Positions 28,612 through 37,473 are shown, counted from the stretch's first letter. The stretch: 64,000 nt of DNA from Breznakia pachnodae (GCF_030814225.1 NZ_JAUSUR010000003.1:124001-188000), one strand, 5' to 3'. Notes: generated by a model from the sequence alone, not told the origin. Numbers and translations: made by a program.

Positions 28612-29586
28612 ATGAAGAAAATAGTTGATGACCTAAGATTAATTTATAAATGTTGTTGCCTATATTACTTAGATGATATGAGTCAACAAGAAATCTGTAA
28701 TCATATTGGAATTTCCAGAGCAACGGTTTCACGATTGCTGAAAGCAGGAAGAGATACAGGCATTGTGAATATCCAAGTGAAGAATCCAGTTAGTTTATCT
28801 TATGGCGAATTAGAGAGAAAAATAGAGAAAGAGTTTGGCATAAAAGAAGTGGTTGTTGCGAATGGGTCTCCCCTAGATTCAAAAGAAGAACAGATGAACC
28901 GAATTAATACCGAAGCATTACGGTATCTGTCCAGATTGTTTAAGGATGGTGACTATGTAGGAGTTTCAATGGGGTCCACATTAAACAATGTGGTGAAAGA
29001 TACACCAGATGTAAATGAGAAAAGTGAATGTACCTTTGTACCAGTTGTTGGAGGGATTAGTTCTAATCAGCAGTCCGATCGCAGTATTCATGCGAATGAG
29101 ATTGCAAACAGCTATGCAAATAAGTTTGGTGGAAAAGCAATTCAGTTCTTTGCACCAGCACTGTTTGCTGATATCTCAGTTATGAAAGGATTCATGAAAG
29201 AGAAACCAGTTCAGGAAGTATTAAATTATTATGAAAAACTATCAACAGTCGTTATGGGGGTTGGTATTCCGGAAATTGGAGGATCTACATTAGTCCAGCA
29301 TGGATATGTTGAAAAGCAACAGTTACAAAAGTATATCGATGATGGTGTGGTTGGAGACTTATCCTTAAAATTCTTTGATCGTAGTGGTGATACAGATAAG
29401 TTTAAAGAATTTAATGATCGAGTATCAGGATTATCTCTTTCACAGTTAAAAACAATTAGCAATCGAGTGGGGATTGCTTCAGGAAAACAAAAAGCCGAAG
29501 CACTACTAGGTGCAATCCGTGGAGGGATGATTAATATTTTGATTACTGACCTAGAATGTGCAGAAGAATTACTAAAGTTAATATGA
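28612..29586 (+). CDS. SorC-family sugar-binding transcriptional regulator
   Basis: 324 residues. An N-terminal helix-turn-helix (SQQEICNHIGISRATVSRLL, residues about 24-43) is joined to a C-terminal SorC/DeoR-type sugar-phosphate-binding domain (about 60-320). Signature segments are GDYVGVSMGSTLNNV, FVPVVGGISS and GVGIPEIGGSTLV. Such regulators respond to a phosphorylated sugar and control adjacent PTS genes. It is the first gene of the operon gutM-srlA-srlE-srlB-oxidoreductase, so it is probably autoregulated through the dyad at 28478-28529. AAAGGAGAG precedes the ATG. Confidence 0.9.
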   Translation: MKKIVDDLRLIYKCCCLYYLDDMSQQEICNHIGISRATVSRLLKAGRDTGIVNIQVKNPVSLSYGELERKIEKEFGIKEVVVANGSPLDSKEEQMNRINTEALRYLSRLFKDGDYVGVSMGSTLNNVVKDTPDVNEKSECTFVPVVGGISSNQQSDRSIHANEIANSYANKFGGKAIQFFAPALFADISVMKGFMKEKPVQEVLNYYEKLSTVVMGVGIPEIGGSTLVQHGYVEKQQLQKYIDDGVVGDLSLKFFDRSGDTDKFKEFNDRVSGLSLSQLKTISNRVGIASGKQKAEALLGAIRGGMINILITDLECAEELLKLI

Positions 29587-29599
29587 TGGAGGACGATAT

Positions 29600-30004
29600 A
29601 TGAATCAAGATATGATGTTAATTTTTATGATTGCAATTGCTTTGTTTGGAATGCAGGCGCTTGGAGGGTTTATGCAAATCAAGAACTATAAAGTTGCAAT
29701 GCGTCGATTACATAAGAAAGGAAATGTTGGAGTTGGTCAGAAAAAAGGAAGATTTCTAAATGGTCATATTGTAATGATTTCCTGTGACTCACAAGGAATT
29801 ATTACTGGATGTGAAGTTCTTGATGGAATGACTTTTCTGTCAAAGTTTCATTCAGTGAAGGAGTTACTAGATAAACCACTCATTGGTAGAAACATTGAAG
29901 AACCATTAAATGAAATTGATGGAATGGGAAAAAGAAAGAAGCATTATAAAGGATATGTAAATGCGTTAGAAGCACTACAGCTTCGTTTGAATACGCAGAA
30001 CTAG
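29600..30004 (+). CDS. gutM: Glucitol operon activator protein GutM-like
   Basis: 134 residues: an N-terminal membrane segment (about 6-24, IFMIAIALFGMQALGG) followed by a small cytoplasmic domain with GRFLNGHIVMISCDSQG. This is the GutM/SrlM pattern, a protein encoded with glucitol PTS genes and required for their full expression. It starts 13 bases after the SorC gene with a GGAGG site. The 65-base gap to srlA contains an unusually GC-rich hairpin. Confidence 0.85.
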   Translation: MNQDMMLIFMIAIALFGMQALGGFMQIKNYKVAMRRLHKKGNVGVGQKKGRFLNGHIVMISCDSQGIITGCEVLDGMTFLSKFHSVKELLDKPLIGRNIEEPLNEIDGMGKRKKHYKGYVNALEALQLRLNTQN

Positions 30005-30013
30005 TTAATAATT

Positions 30014-30040
30014 ACGAAGGTGCGCGCGACGTTCGTTTTT
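30014..30040 (+). terminator. GC-rich hairpin between gutM and srlA, attenuator-like
   Basis: ACGAA (30014-30018) pairs with TTCGT (30032-30036) around an inner CGCGCG segment, followed by T5. With two mismatches the stem is imperfect. It may reduce read-through from regulator genes into the transporter genes or stabilise the srlA-side transcript. Confidence 0.45.
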
Positions 30041-30069
30041 ATAGAAGTAAAATTTGAAAGGAGAATAAT

Positions 30070-30621
30070 ATGGATATTATTTCAGAAATAGCACAGGATT
30101 TTATGGGATTATTTCAAGCTGGTGGAGACACATTTGTTAGTTGGGTAACTGGGATTATCCCAATGGTTATCTGTCTGATGACAGCAATAAATTCAATTAT
30201 TAAACTGATTGGAGAAGAAAGAGTAGAGCGAGTTACGAGAAAAGCAACTGGAAACATTATTACACGATATACGATTGTTCCAGTATTAGCAGTCTTATTC
30301 TTAGGGAACCCAATGTGTTATACATTTGGACGATTTGTAGAGGAGAAGTACAAACCAGCATATTATGACTCATGTGTTAGTTTTCTTCATCCAGTAACTG
30401 GATTATTCCCACATGCAAATGCAGGTGAGTTATTTGTATATATGGGAATTGCTACAGGTATTACAACCTTAGGATTATCATTAGGAGATTTAGCTATTCG
30501 TTACTTTATAGTAGGTTTGATTGTAATTCTGATTAGAGGAGTCTGTACAGAAAAAATCTATTTGTATATGGTTTCTAAATACAAAGGAACACAAAGTGAG
30601 GAGGTAGCAGAGAATGTATAA
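30070..30621 (+). CDS. srlA: PTS glucitol/sorbitol-type EIIC component
   Basis: 183 residues with four to five membrane helices. The sequence MDIISEIAQDFMGLFQAG and the GNPMCYTFGRFVEEKYKPAY region are typical of the EIIC-GUT family, which forms the translocation channel with the C-terminal part of SrlE. The frame overlaps the start of srlE by 8 bases. AAAGGAG precedes the ATG. Confidence 0.93.
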   Translation: MDIISEIAQDFMGLFQAGGDTFVSWVTGIIPMVICLMTAINSIIKLIGEERVERVTRKATGNIITRYTIVPVLAVLFLGNPMCYTFGRFVEEKYKPAYYDSCVSFLHPVTGLFPHANAGELFVYMGIATGITTLGLSLGDLAIRYFIVGLIVILIRGVCTEKIYLYMVSKYKGTQSEEVAENV

Positions 30622-31618
30622 GTCAGTCAAAGTAAACCATGGATCTGGTGGATGGGGAGGACCACTGGTTCTTACACCTAACGAAAAGACAAACAAAGTA
30701 TTAAGTGTTACTGGTGGAGGTATTCATCCAATTGCTGCATTAATTGCAGAGATGACTGGTGCAGAGGCGTTGGATGGTTTTAAGACAAATGCACCAGATG
30801 ATGAGATATTGGTTGCAGTTGTTGATTGTGGAGGGACTGCAAGATGTGGGGTTTATCCAAAAAAGGGAATCTTTACCATTAATCTTACACCTGTTGGACA
30901 AGCAGGACCACTAGCTCAATATATTACAGAAGAGTTATATGTATCGGATGTAAAAGAGAGTTGCATTAGTTACAGTGATGAAGAAGCAAGTTCACCTGCA
31001 AGTGCTACCAAAGCAGAAACACCAAAAGCAGGTGCGCCAAAAACCAAGGAACAGGCAAGAAAAGAATTATCAGATATGAATACAGGTAAGAAACCTGGGA
31101 TTGTTACACGCATTGGTATTGGTGTAGGTAAAGTAGTAAATAAATTCTTCCAAGCTGGTCGTGAAACCATTGATATGGTAATTAAGAATGTATTACCATT
31201 TATGGCATTCACAAGTACACTGTTAGGAATTATTAGCGCAAGTGGATTGGGTGATATGATTGCTAATACGATTTCGCCGATTGCAAGTACCCTACCAGGA
31301 ATGTTAGTAATTTCATTTATTTGTGCATTACCATTCTTATCACCAATCTTAGGCCCAGGAGCTGTAATTGCCCAAGTAGTAGGAACATTACTAGGGGTTG
31401 AAATTGGATTAGGTAATATTCCAGCAGCATATGCATTACCAGCGTTATTTGCAATCAATGCTCAAGTTGGTGGAGACTTTGTACCAGTTGGATTATCATT
31501 GGGAGAAGCAGAACCTGAAACGATTGAACTTGGGGTACCAGCAGTATTGTATTCAAGGGTTATTACTGGACCACTTTCAGTAGTGATTGCATTTATCTTC
31601 AGTATTGGAATGTATTAA
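30614..31618 (+). CDS. srlE: PTS glucitol/sorbitol-type EIIBC component
   Basis: 334 residues. An N-terminal EIIB domain (about 1-125) carries the phosphorylated Cys in VDCGGTARCG (C72). A linker of about 50 residues rich in A/K/T leads to the C-terminal EIIC half (about 170-334) with ALPFLSPILGPGAVIAQVVG and several helices. It passes phosphate from EIIA to the incoming polyol. It overlaps srlA and lies 15 bases before srlB. Confidence 0.93.
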   Translation: MYKSVKVNHGSGGWGGPLVLTPNEKTNKVLSVTGGGIHPIAALIAEMTGAEALDGFKTNAPDDEILVAVVDCGGTARCGVYPKKGIFTINLTPVGQAGPLAQYITEELYVSDVKESCISYSDEEASSPASATKAETPKAGAPKTKEQARKELSDMNTGKKPGIVTRIGIGVGKVVNKFFQAGRETIDMVIKNVLPFMAFTSTLLGIISASGLGDMIANTISPIASTLPGMLVISFICALPFLSPILGPGAVIAQVVGTLLGVEIGLGNIPAAYALPALFAINAQVGGDFVPVGLSLGEAEPETIELGVPAVLYSRVITGPLSVVIAFIFSIGMY

Positions 31619-31633
31619 ACCATAGGTACCAAT

Positions 31634-32002
31634 ATGAAGTATTCAGCAAAAATCACTGGACTTGGACCAGAAGCATTACTGTTTTTGGATGATGAATACT
31701 GTAACTTCATTATTATATTTAATGAAGATGCACCTCCTGAATTAGCAGCGATTTCAGTATTACATGAATGTAGTACATTATTGGCTGATCCTAAAGTTGG
31801 AGATATTGTGGTGATTTGTGAGAAGGTCTACACAATATTAGACATAGGAGAAGAAGCAATACAAACGCTGAGAGAATTGGGGCACTGTACCGTGTCATTC
31901 AAAGGACAACAAAAAGCAGATCGACCAGGAATTATTGAATTGGCGGGAGAACCAATGACAAAAGAAGAAATTATGACTGGTGGATATATTGAGATTTATT
32001 AG
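31634..32002 (+). CDS. srlB: PTS glucitol/sorbitol-type EIIA component
   Basis: 122 residues, the family length. Starts KYSAKITGLGPEALLFLDD, with the likely phosphorylated His in SVLHECSTLL (H44) and the C-terminal GHCTVSFKGQ segment. It receives phosphate from HPr and passes it to the EIIB domain of SrlE. Confidence 0.92.
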   Translation: MKYSAKITGLGPEALLFLDDEYCNFIIIFNEDAPPELAAISVLHECSTLLADPKVGDIVVICEKVYTILDIGEEAIQTLRELGHCTVSFKGQQKADRPGIIELAGEPMTKEEIMTGGYIEIY

Positions 32003-32058
32003 TCGAAGAGAGAAAAGATGAAACATAGTGAGAATTTCAGAAAGGAACTTGAAATATT

Positions 32059-33351
32059 ATGTTAAACATGAATGAAAAATTAATACAAAGAGAAAAAGAA
32101 GGAAAAATAATCAAAACTGGGATTGTCGGAGCAGGACAAATGGGTAGAGGTATGGTTACACAGATGGTACTTATGAAAGGAATTACACCAGCAATCGTAT
32201 CGGATATAGATATGGATAATGCAGTGAATGCTTTCAAGTATGCAGGAGTAGCCGATACTGATATTTCATGTGTTGACAACTTAGAAGATGCTGATCGTGA
32301 AATGGCTGCAGGTAAGTATGTAGCAACTACAAATTCAGATCTTATTTCTAGATGTAAATTAGTTGAATGTGCAATTGATGCAACAGGAGTACCTGATGTA
32401 GGTGCTAAAGTAGCTACAGATGCGATCAATAATGGAAAACATGTTGTTATGCTGAATGTAGAGACAGATGTTGTAATTGGTCCTTATTTAAAGAAACTGG
32501 CAGATGAAAAAGGTGTAATTTATACTGGCTCAGCAGGAGATGAACCAGGTGCGGTAATGGAACTTTACTGTTTTGCGAAAGCAATGGGATTAGATGTTAA
32601 AGTTATGGGTAAAGGGAAGAATAACCGTATTGATAAAGACAGCACACCAGATACTGTATTAGAAGAAGCAACAAGAAGAAAAATGAGTCCAAAAATGCTA
32701 TGTGCATTTAAAGATGGAACAAAAACAATGGTAGAAATGACTGCAATGTCTAATGCTACAGGACTTGTTCCAGATGTAATTGGAGGTCATGGAATTGCTT
32801 CAGATGTAAAGAGTTTAAATGAAACTTATAAATTGAAAAAAGATGGTGGTATTTTAGATAACCATGGAGTTGTGGAATATGTAAATGGTATTGCACCAGG
32901 AGTATTTGTAACCGTTTCTACTGATAATGAAGAAATTGCGTATCAGATGTCATACCACAGTATGGGTCCTGGTCCATTATGGACATTATACAGACCATAT
33001 CACTTATGTAATCTGGAAACACCACTTACAGTAGCAAAAGCTATTATTGATAAAGAACCAACAATTGTACCAAAGGGACAACTTGTTTCTGAATGTATCA
33101 CAGTCGCAAAACGTGATTTAAAAGCTGGAGAAACAATTGATGGTATTGGTGGATTTACAACGTATGGTTCAATCGCAAAATATGAAGAAGCGAAAGAAAA
33201 AGGATATGTTCCATATGGACTTGTAAACAACAAAGCAGTTATGCTAAAAGATGCTAAAAAAGGACAATTACTTACTAGAGATATGATTCAATTAGATGAA
33301 AGTACATTAATCTATAAGTTAAGACAAGAACAAGAAAAAATGTTTGATTAG
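32059..33351 (+). CDS. NAD(P)-dependent oxidoreductase with C-terminal SAF domain (homoserine dehydrogenase-like, DXR-like/DRL family)
   Basis: 430 residues. A Rossmann domain with GIVGAGQMGRGM (about residues 22-33) is followed by the middle catalytic region (GSAGDEPGAVMELYCFAKAM) and a C-terminal SAF domain (about 340-420). This layout is the COG4091 family, which includes the DXR-like enzymes that make 2-C-methyl-D-erythritol 4-phosphate in Brucella and homologues of unknown substrate. Here it ends a glucitol-type PTS operon that has no sorbitol-6-phosphate dehydrogenase, so it probably oxidises or isomerises the phosphorylated polyol brought in by the PTS. The product name is uncertain. 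Confidence 0.75.
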   Translation: MLNMNEKLIQREKEGKIIKTGIVGAGQMGRGMVTQMVLMKGITPAIVSDIDMDNAVNAFKYAGVADTDISCVDNLEDADREMAAGKYVATTNSDLISRCKLVECAIDATGVPDVGAKVATDAINNGKHVVMLNVETDVVIGPYLKKLADEKGVIYTGSAGDEPGAVMELYCFAKAMGLDVKVMGKGKNNRIDKDSTPDTVLEEATRRKMSPKMLCAFKDGTKTMVEMTAMSNATGLVPDVIGGHGIASDVKSLNETYKLKKDGGILDNHGVVEYVNGIAPGVFVTVSTDNEEIAYQMSYHSMGPGPLWTLYRPYHLCNLETPLTVAKAIIDKEPTIVPKGQLVSECITVAKRDLKAGETIDGIGGFTTYGSIAKYEEAKEKGYVPYGLVNNKAVMLKDAKKGQLLTRDMIQLDESTLIYKLRQEQEKMFD

Positions 33352-33352
33352 T

Positions 33353-33394
33353 AAAAATAAGTACTACGCAATCAATGTGTAGTACTTATTTTTT
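33353..33394. terminator. Bidirectional terminator between the glucitol-type and cellobiose-type PTS loci
   Basis: A 14-bp stem (33354-33367 with 33379-33392, AATAAGTACTAC core) flanked by A and T runs, overlapping the stop of the EIIA gene. It can serve both the plus-strand oxidoreductase gene and the minus-strand EIIA gene. Confidence 0.88.
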
Positions 33395-33733
33395 GGGATT
33401 TATTAATTCTATTTGTTTTTTTAGGTCCTGGTTGGTTTTGCATATTTTGACAAGTTCATTTGCTAATATTTTAAACGATTCAGCACTCATTAATTGATCT
33501 TCTGCATGAATTAACAATAATGAAATTCTCTCTAACATACCATTTGCTTCTTCCTGTATCAACTTTGCATGAGAATGATGACCTTTAATAAATAATTCAC
33601 ATCCGTCTTCAATTAATTGTTCAGCTTTTGTAAAATCTCCATTTTGTGCTTCTTGTATACTATTTATAAAACAACTTCTTGCCATTCCTACATTTGATAT
33701 TATCTCAAAACAAATTAATTCTAAACCTTCCAT
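33386..33733 (-). CDS. PTS lactose/cellobiose-type EIIA component
   Basis: 115 residues, all-helical, the length of LacF/ChbA. The phosphorylated His is in LIHAEDQLM (H76), and the conserved acidic trimer-core and GHHSHAKLIQ segments are present. It donates phosphate to the EIIB at 37155. It is transcribed divergently from the activator gene at 33876 and is separated from the EIIC-EIIB genes, so one transporter is encoded by two transcripts controlled from matching operators. Confidence 0.92.
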   Translation of the reverse strand: MEGLELICFEIISNVGMARSCFINSIQEAQNGDFTKAEQLIEDGCELFIKGHHSHAKLIQEEANGMLERISLLLIHAEDQLMSAESFKILANELVKICKTNQDLKKQIELINPKK

Positions 33734-33757
33734 AATTTACACCTCTCTTGCAAATTT

Positions 33758-33786
33758 ATTATATGGGGATATGGATAATTCTTTAA
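33758..33786 (-). promoter_or_regulatory. Promoter of the EIIA gene
   Basis: On the minus strand TTAAAG (33786-33781), a 17-base spacer and TATAAT (33763-33758). The weak -35 lies 6 bases from the operator at 33793-33818, as expected for an activated promoter. Confidence 0.5.
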
Positions 33787-33792
33787 GTTATT

Positions 33793-33818
33793 AAATGTCC
33801 TTATCGATAAAGACATTT
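33793..33818. promoter_or_regulatory. Palindromic operator O1 between the EIIA and PRD-activator genes
   Basis: A 26-bp palindrome with one mismatch, core ATGTCCTTATCGATAAAGAC. It lies 6 bases from the EIIA -35 box on one side and 4 bases from the activator gene -35 box on the other. The same core recurs at 35795-35818. Confidence 0.8.
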
Positions 33819-33822
33819 ATTA

Positions 33823-33852
33823 TTGAATAATTTTGGCAATTCTTATTATAAT
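33823..33852 (+). promoter_or_regulatory. Promoter of the PRD activator gene
   Basis: TTGAAT (33823-33828), an 18-base spacer and TATAAT (33847-33852), directly downstream of operator O1. Confidence 0.5.
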
Positions 33853-33875
33853 GAAGAAAAGGAGTTAAATGTATT

Positions 33876-35795
33876 ATGGAAACATTTAATCAAAGATTTA
33901 TTGAGATTATACAACTGCTCTATCACAACCACAGTGATGAGTATTTTTCTGCGGAGAGAATAGCTTCAATATTAGATATTAGTTCAAAAACCGTTTCTCG
34001 TACAATGCAAACGTATTCAACTTCAAAAGTATATGATAACTATGGATTTTTTTTGGATATTAAAAGAGGGAATGGATATCTGCTTAAAATTGTAGATGGA
34101 AATAAATTTGAGAAGTTTATTGAAAAGTATTTGATTGGTATCGAAACCGAGAATTACAAAGAAGAAAGAGAAGTGGAGATTATCAAAATACTGTTATTGA
34201 ATGAAGAGAACTACATAACCGTACAAGATATTGCTGATAAGATTTACGTGAGTGAAGCAACGATTTCTTTGGATTTAAAATATATTAAGCATAAATTACA
34301 GAAGTTTGGCTTATGTATAGGGAATAAGCCAGCAAAAGGTATCAGAATAGAAGGTAGTGAGATGAGTAAGCGGCTTTGTTATTCTAAATATTTATTTAAT
34401 CATAAAGAGTTAATTGCAAATGAATTTGAATATTCTAATGAAGATATTCAATACATTGAACAAACAGTGTTAGATATATTAAATATTCATCAGATACAGA
34501 TGTCAGATATTAGTAGGAATCACTTAGTGTTACATATTGTGATTTCAATCTATCGAATGAGAAGTAATTATTTTATAACTTTTGAAAATGAAGAGGCAAA
34601 GCAAATTATTCATACTAGAGAGTTTGTGATTGCTAAAGCAATTGTAGATGCATTAAAAAATCGCTTTTTTATTGCTGATGTAAATGAAGAAATATTGTAT
34701 ATAGCTATTCAGCTATTAGGCAAGAAATCTTTAAGTGGTAAATCACAGTATTTATTAGCAAAAGATATTGAAGAAATTTTAGTAGAAATCTTTTTAGAAA
34801 TAAAGAAAAAAATGGAGATTGATTTACAAGAAGATGTAGAAGTGTTCAATTATCTAGCAATGCATTTTGAACCAATGCTTACTAGATTAAAGTATGGAAT
34901 CAAATCAAATAATCCACTGACAGAAGATATAAAAGTACAACAAGCGACTTCCTTCGAGATGGGGCTGATAGCAAAAAAAGTAATTTTAGATTATTACGAC
35001 TATGATTTAGATGATAACGAGGTAAGTTATTTAGCAATGTACTTTTCTTTAGCTCTTGATAAATTAAAGTATTTAAAAAAGCCAAAGAATGTTCTAGTTG
35101 TTTGTGGTCTAGGTGTTTGTAGTTCAAGGATATTACTATATAAAATAAGACAACAATATGGCGATTATATCAATGATATACTCACATGCCAGATTCATGA
35201 ATTAAGGCAAATTGCATTGAGTCAATTCGATTGTATTGTATCAACTGTAGAAGATCCTATCGCAACTGATCTTCCAGTTATTTATATTGAAGACTTTATT
35301 ACTGATTTAAGGAATGAAGAATTGGATGAGTTTTTTTTGAATGATAAATATACAAAGTTTGAAATTGAAAAATATGTTCGAAAGGATTTATTTTTAAAAG
35401 CAAATACAATGAAGGATGAAGAAGAAGCAATTTCATACATTCTTCAAGAAATAAAAAAAGTCTATGATATTCCAAATGAGTTAAAGAAGAATATCTTAGA
35501 AAGAGAAAAATTGTCCTCAACTGCATTTGGAAGTTATTGCGCAATTCCTCATCCAATTATGATGTGTACAGAAGAAACAATTTTTGCAGTTTTAATTTTG
35601 AATAAATCAATGATGTGGGATAAGAAAAAGGTGAAATGTATTTTTCTTTTATCTCCAAGCAAGAATAGTCCTGGTGATTTACGATACTTCACAGATACTC
35701 TGGCAAAGTTTATAGCCAATCCACAACTGGTTGCGAAATTCAGTAAAAGTCAAGATTACAACACGTTAAAGAAATTATTAACAAGTGTTGAATAA
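33876..35795 (+). CDS. PRD-containing transcriptional activator, LicR/MtlR type (BglG family)
   Basis: 639 residues. Domain order: N-terminal helix-turn-helix (about 1-60), second HTH/Mga-like (about 85-150), two PTS regulation domains (about 185-395) with His residues for phosphorylation, an EIIB-GAT-like domain starting VLVVCGLGVCSSRIL (about 408), and an EIIA-type domain with AFGSYCAIPHP (about 545-555). Such proteins activate PTS operons and are themselves controlled by phosphorylation through HPr and the cognate EII. It is flanked on both sides by the same palindrome, so it probably activates the EIIA gene, its own gene and the EIIC-EIIB operon. Confidence 0.9.
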   Translation: METFNQRFIEIIQLLYHNHSDEYFSAERIASILDISSKTVSRTMQTYSTSKVYDNYGFFLDIKRGNGYLLKIVDGNKFEKFIEKYLIGIETENYKEEREVEIIKILLLNEENYITVQDIADKIYVSEATISLDLKYIKHKLQKFGLCIGNKPAKGIRIEGSEMSKRLCYSKYLFNHKELIANEFEYSNEDIQYIEQTVLDILNIHQIQMSDISRNHLVLHIVISIYRMRSNYFITFENEEAKQIIHTREFVIAKAIVDALKNRFFIADVNEEILYIAIQLLGKKSLSGKSQYLLAKDIEEILVEIFLEIKKKMEIDLQEDVEVFNYLAMHFEPMLTRLKYGIKSNNPLTEDIKVQQATSFEMGLIAKKVILDYYDYDLDDNEVSYLAMYFSLALDKLKYLKKPKNVLVVCGLGVCSSRILLYKIRQQYGDYINDILTCQIHELRQIALSQFDCIVSTVEDPIATDLPVIYIEDFITDLRNEELDEFFLNDKYTKFEIEKYVRKDLFLKANTMKDEEEAISYILQEIKKVYDIPNELKKNILEREKLSSTAFGSYCAIPHPIMMCTEETIFAVLILNKSMMWDKKKVKCIFLLSPSKNSPGDLRYFTDTLAKFIANPQLVAKFSKSQDYNTLKKLLTSVE

Positions 35796-35818
35796 ATGTC
35801 TTTATCGATACAGACATT
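35795..35818. promoter_or_regulatory. Palindromic operator O2 upstream of the EIIC-EIIB-NagB-like operon
   Basis: A 24-bp palindrome with one mismatch, core ATGTCTTTATCGATACAGAC, starting at the last base of the activator stop codon. It differs from O1 at two positions of the core. Confidence 0.8.
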
Positions 35819-35825
35819 CTTTAGA

Positions 35826-35854
35826 TTAAGCAAAAGAATAGTTTCTTATATACT
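35826..35854 (+). promoter_or_regulatory. Promoter of the EIIC operon
   Basis: TTAAGC (35826-35831), a 17-base spacer and TATACT (35849-35854), 7 bases downstream of O2. The poor -35 fits a promoter that needs an activator. Confidence 0.45.
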
Positions 35855-35909
35855 GAGGATGTAGAAAAGTGATCACAAAATTTCTATTTAAAATCGAGGA
35901 GGAGAACAT

Positions 35910-37145
35910 ATGAATAAGTTTTCGGAATTATTACAAAATAAGTTAGTACCCATTACGAATAAATTTGCTTCATTGCCATTTATGATTGTATTGAGAAGCG
36001 CAATTATGACAATCGTACCACTGATGATTGTAGGGGCAGTTGGTACACTTATGACAAACTTACCATTTGAAGCAGCAGCGAATTTTGTTGCACCAGCAGC
36101 ACCATTCTTTACAGCGCTTACAAATGTCACATCGAATATCTCAGGATTAGTAGTAGTCATTGGGGTTGGTTACTATGGTTCACAGCATTATAATTTAGAT
36201 CCAATTTATGGAATCACTGCAGCATTGGCATCATTTTTTGCGGCTTCATTATCTGAAGAACTAACCATTGATACAGGTGCTTTCGGAGCAACAGGAATTT
36301 TTACTGCAATCATTATTGGATTTATTAGTATCTATATTCTGAATCTATGTAAAAAGTATCGTTTAGAAATAAGAATGCCAGATGGAGTTCCACCAGCAGT
36401 AGCGGGGTCATTCTCGGTGATTATTGCATTAGCGATTTCAGTGGCTTTAGTATTATTAGTTAGAATTGGATTGAATTTAGATGTTAATACAGCAATAACA
36501 AATCTATTTATGCCTTTGGCAAACATTTTAAATACTTTACCAGGATTAATGTTGTACTCAGTGTTAGCAAGTTTATTATTTATTTGTGGTATAAACCCAG
36601 GAGTAATAACAGGATTTCTAGCGCCAGTATTTGCATTGAATGCAGAGGCTAATGCAGCAGCATTAGCTGCAGGCATCTCACCAACAGGATTTGTAACATG
36701 GGGAATGTACACAATTATGGCTTGTGGAGGCACTGGTGGAACGATTGGTTTATCATTATTGCTGTTGACATCAAAAGCAAAAGCACATAAAACATTAGGG
36801 AAAATCAGTATACTACCATCACTTTTCAATATCAATGAACCAATTATTTATGGGTTTCCAATCATGTTTAACCCAGTTATGTTTATTCCATTTATTCTTG
36901 TACCACTAATTAATATAACAGCGACATGGCTGTTGATGTCATCTGATATTATAGGAAGAATATTTATAGATATTCCATGGTCAACACCAGCAATTTTTAA
37001 TGGATTTCTAATGACAGGAGGAGATATAAGAACAGCAATTTGGACAGGTATAGTGGTTATTATTTCAATGGCATGCTATTATCCATTCTTTAAAATAGCA
37101 GAAAAACAAGAACTTGCAATTGAACAAGGTATTGAAGAAAATTAG
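35910..37145 (+). CDS. PTS lactose/cellobiose-type EIIC permease
   Basis: 411 residues with about ten membrane helices. The N-terminal NKFSELLQNKLVPITNKFAS and the SLFNINEPIIYGFPIMFNP motif are diagnostic of the cellobiose/diacetylchitobiose EIIC family. It translocates and presents the sugar for phosphorylation by EIIB. First gene of a three-gene operon downstream of operator O2; GAGGAGG precedes the ATG. Confidence 0.94.
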   Translation: MNKFSELLQNKLVPITNKFASLPFMIVLRSAIMTIVPLMIVGAVGTLMTNLPFEAAANFVAPAAPFFTALTNVTSNISGLVVVIGVGYYGSQHYNLDPIYGITAALASFFAASLSEELTIDTGAFGATGIFTAIIIGFISIYILNLCKKYRLEIRMPDGVPPAVAGSFSVIIALAISVALVLLVRIGLNLDVNTAITNLFMPLANILNTLPGLMLYSVLASLLFICGINPGVITGFLAPVFALNAEANAAALAAGISPTGFVTWGMYTIMACGGTGGTIGLSLLLLTSKAKAHKTLGKISILPSLFNINEPIIYGFPIMFNPVMFIPFILVPLINITATWLLMSSDIIGRIFIDIPWSTPAIFNGFLMTGGDIRTAIWTGIVVIISMACYYPFFKIAEKQELAIEQGIEEN

Positions 37146-37154
37146 GAGAAGTTT

Positions 37155-37463
37155 ATGAAAAAAATAATGTTAGTATGCGCAGCAGGAATGTCGACTAGTC
37201 TAATGGTTGATAAGATGAAACAAGCTGCCGAAAGTTATGATGAATTAATTGAGATATTTGCAATGTCAGAGGCAGAAGCTCGCAAGATGATGGGACAGGT
37301 TGATGTTATTATGCTAGGTCCACAAGTATCTTATGTGTTAAATGATTTCACAAAAAAAGCATTAGAGTTTAATGTTCCTGTAACCCTTATTCAGGCAGTT
37401 GATTACGGAAGAATGAATGGAGAAAAAGTATTAAAAGACGGACTGTCTTTAATAGAACAATAA
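37155..37463 (+). CDS. PTS lactose/cellobiose-type EIIB component
   Basis: 102 residues, full length. The phosphorylated Cys is C8 in IMLVCAAGMSTSLM, and VDVIMLGPQVSYVL is conserved. It takes phosphate from the EIIA encoded at 33386-33733. It lies 9 bases after EIIC with AGGAG before the ATG. Confidence 0.94.
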   Translation: MKKIMLVCAAGMSTSLMVDKMKQAAESYDELIEIFAMSEAEARKMMGQVDVIMLGPQVSYVLNDFTKKALEFNVPVTLIQAVDYGRMNGEKVLKDGLSLIEQ

Positions 37464-37473
37464 CGGAGGAAAT

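Noticed and set aside
29584-29586. Possible mycoplasma-type code with UGA as Trp
   Set aside because: UGA ends full-length genes such as the SorC regulator, and Trp is encoded by UGG throughout.
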